Origin: Epiperipatus broadwayi
Taxonomy: Eukaryota; Onychophora; Udeonychophora; Euonychophora; Peripatidae
NCBI GenBank assembly: GCA_028023455.1
Contig: JAQFVV010012402.1
Span: forward strand, 14,314,483 to 14,378,482
Direction of reading: 5' to 3'
Length of the DNA: 64,000 nt
In this document: positions 43,001 through 55,000 of the stretch, piece after piece
Layout: each line of letters begins with the position of its first letter
How positions within the stretch are numbered: position 1 is the stretch's first letter
Translations under genes and position numbers: made by a program
The notes under the pieces: generated by a model
Databases searched by the model: none
What the model saw: only the letters and a program-made list of their open reading frames with translations
What the model was told of the DNA's origin: nothing

Positions 43001-46000
43001 TTTAATCAAATATAGAAATTAATTTCAACCTTTTTTTTTGTATAAATTCAATGCCAGAATGAACAGTTGCTCACTAACATGTGATTTTTATTTTATTTCC
43101 TAACAGTTTAAGAAAATAATTTGAAATTGCTGCACATCAAAAGTTTCAAAATTTATTTGCATAAAAGCTATAATATAATATGTTGTTCTGTTTTCTTTTG
43201 ATTTAAAAACATTTTTAAAAAATGCTAATTTTTTTTAAATAACCTTTTTAAAAGCAATTACTTTTAATTGTTCTCTATTTAGATTGTTTGCAGAAAATTA
43301 CCCAATATATTAACATTTAGTAAGTAAAATATTCATTTAATTAAAGAAAATCAATGAAATGAAAATCAGAATATGTTGGATACATTTTAAATTAAAAGGA
43401 ATGATTCGTTAAAGTTATTAAAATGTACCTTTTTTAAAAAAAAAAAAGACTTGTGCACAACTCGAAAATGTATTACTTTGCTTCTATTATGTGTTTGCTA
43501 CTGAAGAGTATGTGTGTGAAAAGTGAGCATGCTCAGTCTATTGAAGTTGTAAGTTTAATACTAATTAAAATAAGTTTCTGGATGTATATATAAAAGAATA
43601 TTAATAATTCTAATTGTTCAAAAAGGGGAAATTATTCCCATACAAACATGTTTGAAGATTAAAAGAGCTCTAAAAGGATTGATAGACAACAAACTAATAT
43701 CAATAATAGAAATCAAAGTCAATCATTTATTTAATGTTAGTATTGATCACAAAAAAGAAAGTTACACAAGTGAATGTCATTACAGTTTAATAATAATCAA
43801 AAACCTTCCTTTTCTAAATATAATTCGAATCATAATTTTATTATTTTAGTAATGATTATGAATTCATCATTATCATTTGTAGCTATTCATACATGATTGT
43901 GGCAATTCTATCTCCAGAAAGAAAAGGCAAAAGAACAAAAAATTGAAGATGGGTTTTGTAATGATTATATAAACCAATCAAACATCCGTGACATTATTTG
44001 CAGTTTTTTTATTCTGTTTATTTGCCATTTTATGATGCTGATTTTTAATTTTTTTTAATAAACTTTTTCTTCCTAAAAATTTCATCACCATGACTAATTG
44101 TGCTCCATATTGTATCGTACTTCATTTTTAGCCTTTTTTGTTCTAATAAAAGTAGTCACTTTTTGCATCTTTTTAGAATATCAGTCAGCTAATTTTTAAT
44201 GCTCTTCATACAGTTCAGTATAATGATGTAATGATAAATTGAAAGTTAAATATTATTAGATTGAAATTTAAATAGTCACTTATGATGGTTAAATCTCAGA
44301 TGATAACTCAAGTTGTTAATTATTCATTTCCTTTTGTAATGTATGATAAATAGGGTTTGCATTTCTCATGAAATTCATGCTCAAATTAATTATAAAAATT
44401 TTTTTTAGAGTTTTTTACTATTATTTAAAATATACTTTTAAAATAGATTTAATATAAGCACATCAAACAACCAGGATATAGTGAATAGTTATCTTTCCAT
44501 CATATTTTCAATATATTGCAGAATACTTTTGAATAAAATTTTTCCAATGTTTTATTTATATGAGAAACAATAAACTTAGAAAAATACCATTATATATAAA
44601 ATATACAACTGAAGTAATTATATAACTATGATTATATTGATTTTTTTTTCATTTGTATTTGTAATTCAAATTTGCATATATTTGTATGCGTAACAAAATG
44701 TTTTCTTCTCTATAACCTAAAGCTGAGTGCACTTTCAGTGAAGTCTACCATAATCATAGCTCTCTTGTTAATTATTGTTGCTGCTTTATTTATTAGATGT
44801 GCTCAACTGGATTGACAAAAATATAACTGCAAAATTTAACAATGAATTCTACAGGATGGAAAATGCATGGTCACTAGCACTGCTTACTAGCAGCATCTTA
44901 AGCAGCTTGATACTGGCTAACACAGAAGACAAAATCATACCAGAATTCATAGAGAAGTATCAGAGCATTGTATATAAATGATATGTAGATGAAGTTCTGA
45001 TGTGTGCCCTTGAACAAACCACTATTAAGATGTGAAAATTACTGATGAAGGAATCAGCACTAATATGGACAACTAAATATGATGTTAATCTAAAGAAATA
45101 GAAAGTAGTCGGATTATAAAATGGTGATAAAGCCATTTGAAATTAAAGGTGCTATCCACTCACAATCTAAAATGCCAATGGCTTATAAATTAGCAGAATT
45201 TAAAGCATTTCGTAAGAGAAATTTGATGCTTTGTAAATATGAAGCTGACTGAAAAATCAACATAGATAAATATGTAGCAAAAATCATTCTGACAAATGTA
45301 ATTAAACAATTTTATAGAAATATAAGCAAACTTTAAAATTGCAATTTGAAACTAAATTATGAGTTAGCATGCTTTATATTTCAAGATTAACAAACAAAGT
45401 AAAAAAGATCTGTGTGCCTACTTTCAAAGTTAGCTTTTGTTCTCCCTCTAATCTTAATAGATTGATTAACAAGATATATTACAAAGGAGGACTCACTGCA
45501 GATAGTATGCAAGATTCCATGCAAACAGCCCTGGCTGCACTGCTGTATACTACAGGAATCTAGAACCAATATTTCAACTAGATTAGCTCAGCACAAATAC
45601 TTACTTAGGCAAATTGAACCCAAATATGTCTGTTTTTAGGATCCAAAAAACAATGTGGTTATAGCTTTGACTCACAGTCAGTTGTTCTGATGGAGCATGA
45701 TGACAGAAAAGAAAGGTCAAGGGGATGTGGTTTATTTCCAACTATAGAAATGTAATAAACAAAAGGGAAAACAGCATTTAGTTATCAAACAAATGGAATA
45801 TGTAAAAGCTAATTTAAATAAAAATGCATGTATAATTTATATTACAACATATAGCAATAATAATTAACAAGAGAGTTATAATTATGGTGAGCTTCACCGA
45901 AAGTGTATTCAACTTTAGGATATAAAGAAGAAGGAAACCACTTTGCTACACCTATGAACAAACATAAGCAAATTTGAATAACTATAGTTGATGATGATGA

Positions 46001-49000
46001 AGTGTATCTTTCAATTTCTTAAAGCAGAAGTCTGCATTGCATTTAATATGCAAAACTTAAGGCAAGAAAATTAATAAAAATTGATGAAATTATTGCCTGC
46101 TAGATAAAAAGAGCATGGTTTTTGGATAGAATAAGAAGAATACATTGAATTAAATAACACCATTTTTCAAAACTCCGTTTTTTAAACTGAACTGTAATAA
46201 TAATCATATGTTTTAAGTAATCAAGAAAAAAACACAGATTACAAAATGAATAAGTTAAAGGTGGGACTTTATTCCCTCATCTTGTATAATATTTCCCAGG
46301 AGATTGGATGAAGGAATTAACGTAAAATAGGAATTATACAATTCAAGTCTGTCTTCAAATCAAGCAAAAAGTCATAGTATGGAAAGTATAGCATTTAAAA
46401 AAAAAAAAATATCTAACATGGATTAAATATTGTGTAATATAAATTTCTCACTCCAAAATTAATGAATACATCATAAAGTTAGAATTTTTTGATCAACAAG
46501 GCCGCAAAAAAGGATAAAAAATATATTGAAAATTAATATTTATTAACTGTAATTTCATTTCATTATTATCTCATCAGCTTCAAAGGAGTACTTGTGGGCC
46601 TGAACATAAGGACAATTAACAATTTTTTCCCCAGAATTGCACTATCCAAGGCAAATAAAAAAATGATAATATTATTATTTCTAGTATAAAAAAATAATTT
46701 CCCAATGCGTTCTTTGTAAAGTAATCTGAATAATAATTATGTTTAGTAAATATACATAATAATAAAAAAGTATGAATTAATGCTTAATATACATATGTGA
46801 ATCAATTATAAAAGCAATTGTTTTGGTTAAGTTAATTTTTTATTAATATGATAAACATGTAAAAGTATTTAATTAATAAATAGGATTATAAATATTGACT
46901 TTCGACATATTTTAAAGAGGTATAACTTGAAGCAGAGTATATATATATATACATTTTTAATCTTTATCTTGAGGGATAGTTAGGTATTGTCATCTCTTAA
47001 TGAATTATACTTCTATTCTGTTTCACAAATATAATATCCAACTCAAAAACACAATCTAAATCATAAATAATAATTGTGTTAAATTATTTCAATTATTATA
47101 TGAAAATAAATACTTATAAAAGGTTTTGAAATACTATTTTATAATAGTTCATTAAATTTATTATTTAGAACAAATAAAATATTCTTCTTAAAATTGTAAA
47201 ATTATTATTGAAAGTGGATAAGGATTGTATATTTATTGATTTATTGTATTTGTTATTTTATTTAGTATATTAATTATAATTATTATAATGCATATTTTGT
47301 ATAATAAAATTATTATTATTTATCATGGTGAACTTGATGTCCGAATTTATTTAGTTTTATATTTAATTTTGGGGTTAGTGCAAAATCTATCATTGCATTT
47401 GGATTTGTTACATCTATTCATTGTGTTACTCTTATTTTAATATTCTAATATAAAGGTTGTAATCTTGTACACGCACATTGATTACAGGCCATAAGGATTA
47501 ATATATGGCATTCACCTGGTTATACAGTAAATTTCTTATTTGCATGGTGCTCACCTCCTCATTAATAAATTATAAATGTTTGCAGGTTATAATATATGTG
47601 ATTTTGATGCAACTCAACATTTCTGTGTTTTTATTTATTTATTCCGTTACAATATATATTAAGTTTTTCCAGAGAAAAATATTTTTGATAATCTAAAAAA
47701 ATTATCTATGTAATATATATATATATGGATGTTATTTTTAACTTTTTCATATACAAAATATATTATTACTGATGTTATTTAGGTATTAAATTTATATCTA
47801 CATAGTTTAATACAATACATATAATTGAATGTCTGGGTATGTTTTAATCATTGAAAAATTATATTTTAACATCATAACTTAACCACTTATCTTTTTACGT
47901 GTTTTAGTGTAATATTATTTGATTCTTTAACTTTCACAACATGATATATACAAGATTAGCTTTCTTAACTAGTGCTATCTATAATTTATTTGAATCTCCA
48001 AGTCCTCATTGATAAAGGCAAAAATCATAAAACAGTTTTGGGAATGGGATTTAAATGCATTGTTATCTGGCAATAAGCTTAACTTAGATCGTGCTGGAAG
48101 AAAGCTGCTTTTGTTCAATTCTATAAATTTGTAAATATAAATACACACACATATAAACTTATAGATAATTACAAGCATGAAATTAATTTTTTTTAGATGA
48201 TTTTATAGAAGAACTTAAAGATGAGAGCAATGATGTTAATAATAAATCACAAAAATTAGAAATATGTGTTTCTACAGTATCTCAACCTAAAGTAATATCT
48301 GAAGTTATTCGTCCAACTATCAAACCTATAGTTAAAACAGGAGTTAGAAATCAAGTTTCTACTGCAAAGGTATATATATATGTTTACATATATTAGCATG
48401 TTGTCATATAAAAATCAGATGTTCAAGAGTTTATAAGTTTGAGAACCAAAATAACAAAATTAAGCTGCAATCTATGTACTTTGAATTCTACAGTGTGCAC
48501 TCTGCTGCTATAGTGCAAGTTTACATATTATTGTAATTATTAGAAAACTAGGCTGAAATAATAAACACAAATTAAAAAGCAGTAAATTGTACAGCTTAGA
48601 CATAATGTTGTGGGTTTCTATGCCTAAAAGTTATTTAATTTTTATATTAGTGTAGATTATTGCATATTTATTGACTAAAATTTGACTTCCTTTTTTAAAA
48701 GTATTTCAAAAATTTATTTATTTATTTCAAGTAATTGAGAGATTACTAAAAAATAAATGTAAAAGTAGAATACTTATATCACATATCCTAGAATTTTTTT
48801 TTATTATATTCCTCCATCAGTTTTATGAATACTGGAATATCAGCTAATAATTAAGTTTTAATAGTTAACTAAAATAGCTATTGCTATTCAAAAATAATTA
48901 AAATTTTATAAAAAAGAAAAGTATAATTAAATATATTACTAAAAAAAAAATCTCAATTACATTTCCTCCCCAAGTTTATGTGCATGCTTGTATTGAAAAC

Positions 49001-52000
49001 ATATCTGCTTTAAACTCAAGAAAATTGATTCTGAAAAAGAATTAGAAATGATTCAATTAAATTATTCTTTTTTGCAATTGGGAAAGAATGATTATGGATC
49101 TAAGAATATTGTTTACTTGTTCATGTATCATGAATGCCTGTTAATATGCATTTGTTAAGCTAATTATAATTAAATTAATAGCTTTTTTTATGAATTAAAA
49201 GTTGATATGACATTGATTATATATTTACTTAAATATTCAGTGAATTTCTCTGATATTTTAATATTTTCTCTTGTTGATGGAATTATTAGAGGAATTAATT
49301 ACTTGCTCTGTCCAGATTTTTTATTCACCAGACTAACTATCACTGAATATATTGATTTAAAACTTTTTGTCTTTTAATTAATGCAATAACTCTAATCATA
49401 ACTTAAAAGCTAATTGAAAAGTTAATTCTGATTTATTTTCTATTGAAAAATTATGTGCTATTCAAAATAACTTTGCAAATGGGTTTTTTTTTTTTTTTTT
49501 TTTGGAACTGGAGCTAAAATTTTTTAGATGTATGTATTTTGGCAATATACTATATTTTGCGATCATATCATCATCATTAGCAAACATTTGCAAATAAGTG
49601 TGAGCATATTTACTCTAAAAAGAACAAAATTGAATTAAAAATGAATTTGTTATGACTATATTAATCAATCATTGAACCACAAATATATCCCATATACATA
49701 TAATTGAGTCTTTAATTTCTTTGTTTGATTAATTGTAGTATTCTTTTTATCCTCAGCCATATCTGTCTACTAAAACAATGTTGTGCTTTTTTTTCTGGTT
49801 TATCTTTGAGATAATATTTATAATGTAAATGAAGTCAAATTGTTTTATGGTAATTATGTTTAAATACATTATAAAATACAATTTATTCACTTCACATCTC
49901 CATCATTATGAAAATATGCTTTTATAATTGTAGATATCCATCAAGCTGAGGAACATGCCACCTTGTTTTATGATTTTGCTATTATATTTTCAGAATATTA
50001 TGGTGCATTTTTAAATGAAATTTTTCTATAAATTTTATGCTAGAGCAATAAAGATCCATGATTCATTTCTGTGTTATATATTTGTAATGGGTTCATATGA
50101 ATAATTTAGATAAAGGGGTTATATCATTTTAATGAAATATTTTATCAAATACTAGTAGTACATTACCTTTTTATCCAAAAAGCTACTCATACTGACAAAT
50201 ATTCAAGTTAAAAGGTGATCAAAGTCTTCATAAATTGCATTCAAAATATTAAGAGCACTGTGTAAATCATTTTTTGAATTGACAAGAATAATGCAGTTAT
50301 AGTATAAACCTAGAAGCTAAGATGATGAAGTCTTTTTTCTTTTTCCTTTTAATTGCTTCAAAATAAAAACTCCATTTTTGAACTACTAGTACATTTTGAT
50401 GCCCATTGTTTAAAACTGATTGTAATCTGCTTTGTAATAAAAAAAAAAATTAGAATTAAAATATTCCTGTTCAATGCTAGTTTTCATTACAAATACTTCA
50501 GATTTTTTTATCCCATCATGTAACAACTTTATAATATGGACAACTAGTTAATATCTCAAAGATCTGAGCCAAATGCATTGACCAAATCATTAATATATAA
50601 ATCACATTTTTGGTCACGATTTATTTTTTGCATTTTCCTGAAAAAAAAAATATTTATAATGCGTACTGATTCTCTAAAACATAGCTTAGTTTCTGTAATC
50701 ACTCATTTCGAAGCAGTCTGTTCAATAAAATAATTAAAAAATGATTTTGCTGTATATTCAGTGATAATTACTGCATTAAAAACAATGGCACAATTTTATG
50801 TGTCTATGTCAGGGGTCCCCAACCCTATGCCCGCAGGCACCATGGCACCCACAGACCATTTTACATGTGCCCGCTGCTACATAATTACATATATATTCAA
50901 CACTAAACTATTCATTTATATACATCTTTATTATTGTGATTGGTACAGAGTATTTACAATGTCTTATTCACAGTAATACAAACATTATACTATGAAGTGA
51001 AATAAAATATTATTGAAAACGTTTTTTTTAAAAAATAATACAATATTTACTATATGTCTTCTTTTTTTTTTTTTTGGTTTTATTTATTTAATATGAATAT
51101 GTTAAATTCTCTGCCTAAAGACAATAGTAGATCACTATTATGACACTAAGCAATAATACTTCACCATCATAGTTGCAGTTTGCCCTCGCCGGTAATGCTA
51201 ATCAATAATTTTTTTCAGTAAATCTTAAACATTATTATGCTCTTTATATCATTATGATGAAGTAGGAAAATATTTTAGCAATTTCTAATATATTCATTAG
51301 CATTCAATGTTTTAATTTTTCCAAAAAATAAAAGAGTAATTTTCTGAAAATTATATGAACGGGAGTTGAACTATACAAATTAAAATCTGTTCAATTCAAA
51401 TTTAAATATTTTCTTGTTTTTTTAGAAAAAACTTTTATATTTTTATACATCAGATTTGTTTTTATAATTACCTAGAAATATTCTTTGGATTGGTTTTTAT
51501 ACAGGTCATCATTTCTAAATTTGTGTCAGTGTGTGTATTCCTAAATGTCTGTGTGTATAACCTTGAATATTGATATTCCATTTGTAATATATATACCCAA
51601 CATTCTGGGAAATTTTTTTTAGATATATTTTTGTTATTTATACATCTGAGACTTGGACATTATTATAGGAGTAGACCACAGCAAAGTATGAAGAACTATT
51701 ATGTTGGATTAATAGGAAAAGTTCAACTATTGAAATACATGGGTGAGAAAACAAACATAACTGATATGAGTTAAGGCTGAAATGAATGACCATAAATGAA
51801 TAACAAGTTGTGAACAGAATTTCAAGAGATTTTTAAAAAGTACTATACTGTGATGAATTGATGAAATGAGGAAGTTGCTGAAGTAGAAAAAGAAAGCTAT
51901 AGTTTTACTATATTGGAATAATATATTCACACAATAATAATGGTTGAAAATGATTCATAATATATGAATATTTATTAAATTTAGTCAACTAAAATTTTCA

Positions 52001-55000
52001 AGTTCTTATCATAATAAAGAATTTTCTTTCTGGTACTTGGTTCAAAGCTTGTCCAACTAATCATGGATGCCTAGCTATTTTTAGGTAGAGAACAAACAAG
52101 AATGATCATAATATTTAAATTCTTATTGAGCATTAATTGGCAAGTTTGATAAGTACTCTCATTTCAGTTGGTTTTTTTATTTGAGGGGAAGGAGTCTGTT
52201 AAGCTTTCATCCAGTAATTTATCTATTTATCTTTTATTTATGTTTATTGTTTGTATATACATACACATAAATTGTATGTATATCAATAACATTTCATTAA
52301 GCATACTTTATTAGTATTACTTGCATTAAAGAGGTAAAAACTTTGTCTCATGATAATATTTTTAAAATTGTTATATAACATTTAGTATAAACCATTCCTA
52401 TTTTTAACTTATATTAAAAAAGCAAATAATAATTTAATTTATTTACTTCAACTTTGTCTTATGATAATATTTTTTAAGTTCTTATAATGACATTATATAC
52501 ACATTTTTATGTTTTTACATTTTTGATACTGTCTTTTGTAATATGTATATTTACGGAATTCTTATTTATGAATCACCATGCCAAAGCATAAAGTTGGATT
52601 GTTCTTGGGTCAAGTGCTAGTTTTAATTTTCAAGCAAGCTTTCATATAATTTTTTGTCAGTAGTTAAAAAAATTATATTTATTTTTAAATTTATTGTCAA
52701 TATGAATACAATAGGTTTTTGTAAGTTAAAAAGAAAATTTAAAAACAATTGTATTTAGTAATTAAGTCAGAAACCAAAAAGTTGTGGATATAGAATTACT
52801 ATGTAGCATCCATTGATTATTCAAGCTTACATCAGATGATTTTGGAATAGAGTAAATAGGGTGAATTATTGTTCTTAATGCAGAATAAAAATTAAGTTGT
52901 GAAATTTCATTAAAAAGTAAATAATATATTTTCAAATAATAAGTCTATTTATTTATTGGAATATATTTATATTTAAATTATTTACTAACTACAGTATAGT
53001 GAATTGGTTTATTGTAGCTTTTTTTTTTTCTTGATTAGAAGATTAGATTATTTTAAGTAAATGTTGTCAACAAAAGAAATTTCATAAAACATCTTTTGTA
53101 TTTTGAATTAAAATAGTTTTTTCATTTACAAGTTATCAGAGTAGTTCGCATATAAACAGACATAAAAGAAATATTAGCATAGTTGTTAAGGGTTTGATTA
53201 ATAGTAAGTGAAAGACAATTTTAACAAGATTTCTAAAGTTTTTAAAATGTATATATTGACGAACAGGAATCACTGGATTTGCTGGAATTTTTACCATTTC
53301 ATCAGAGTAGTAGATTCAAGAATCGAAGGTTCCTGGGAACAGGTCAATTTTATCATTTTTGGATTAAGTCAGTCTGTGTGGCAAGTTTGGAATAAGTTTT
53401 ACTTGATAAAGGTGACAGCCAAAAACCAATCTGGAGATGATGGATATAATAGCACCATTATCTAAGGTTCATTGAATAACTTAAGCATATAACAAATGGC
53501 TCTATGATAGGATGAAGGGAACTGCTTGATAACAGATATCATAAATTGTAATCATTAATTATTCTTGATGATAGTTAATTATTGCTTTCTATTTTTCTCC
53601 CAATTTAGTATAAGAAATTAATGATAAGTATTACATTAACAAATAAAAGACCAAATACTTCAATTAAAAATATATCAGTTTCATGTTTTATTTTAGGTAC
53701 AACCTTTAAATCGTAAACGAAAGATACCAGAGTCTGTAATTGGAGCTATTCGTGTTGTAGCATCTGATGAGGAAGATGATTATGATCATTGTAATCCTTC
53801 TTTTGGATCTGTTGCTAGTGTTGTCAAAGTTACTGAGAAAAGGTAATTTTTTTTTTTAAAAAAGACATTGTTAGTTTTGTTTTGAAAAGTACATTAATTT
53901 ACTTTTGCATTTCTTTATCTTGTTCATATAATATCTAATATTTTAAATCTTTCTTTTGAGCGTTTTTTTGTTTATTGTAAGTCAATGAAATTGAAATTAT
54001 TTAATTATAATAATTTTTAATTTCATTATCTGTACTAAACAGGTTAAAAGTAACATTTAAAATAATTTTTGCATAATTGATAAAATATTAAGATAATTGA
54101 TTCTAAAAAAAAATATTAAAAAATTAAAATACAGAAGCTATTTTTTCCCCTCTCTTATGATAGTGCTCAGAAAATAAGATGCTAGAATAGTTGTATTATG
54201 GCAAACATGATTAAGTATTATTATTTGATTATAATTTCTATTGCCTAGTTATTCTTCATTTACCTTATGTGAAAAATTTAACTTGCACTTAATTAGGATA
54301 ATTATTTATCATAGCTTATATATATATAATATTTGTAACTATCTCACCAGATACTATAAGTTGATAGTAAAATTGCATATTAAAATAACATTAACTTATA
54401 ATAACCAGTATATGTGTATTTACACTATGGGTGATGTTAAACAAGATACTTAGCTTGAATTAAAGAAAGATACACATTCAGCTTAATTTTACTGACAATA
54501 ATTTAGTATTGAGAATTATTAAGTTGTTATGGTCTATGTTGGAATCATATCTAATTAAGTTATCTTGGCAAGTATCGTTCAATAATTATTTATCCTTTTG
54601 TGGTTTATGGCAGCTTCCTTTTAATTGAATGTGTAAATATGATTGTTTACTTTGTATAATACTATACATGAAATCATTCTTTAACACTTGTATATAACAC
54701 AAGTTAAATAAAATTAAAGTCAAAAGCTTGAAGACATCACTGAAACATTTAGCATTCAAATATTCACTAAACTGGGTAAAGTGGTCAAATTGGTATAAGA
54801 ATTTGATTGTGATTCCTGGAGTAATTCAATATTGTCTATTCCATACTACTTTTAGTGTTTTAACCCCTTCACATACATAGTAGATGGTTGATAATTATAT
54901 AATTCAATTTCAATACATATATGAATTTAACCAAAGGTAAATTTTAATAATCACTGATTGCTGTCTTATCTAATAAATTTATAGTATCATAATTCATTTA

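Larger units (their letters stand above)
41892..48196 (+). other. 6.3-kb intron of the ZC3H14 homologue
   Basis: It contains minus-strand LINE debris at 42540-42960 and 43890-44250 and a Penelope-like fragment at 44760-45800. The interval 45900-48190 is plain AT-rich sequence with (TA)n; I see no gene there. Confidence 0.65.
48370..53696 (+). other. 5.3-kb intron of the ZC3H14 homologue
   Basis: It holds a LINE fragment at 49570-50150 (minus), a hAT-like terminus at 50810, an RTE-like scrap at 51635-51960 and a Spondin_N pseudogene at 53258-53463. The intervening 52000-53200 shows nothing recognisable. Confidence 0.65.

Noticed and set aside
53208-53465. 85-codon plus-strand open frame
   Set aside because: It has no recognisable similarity, and the minus strand carries Spondin_N motifs over the same bases.
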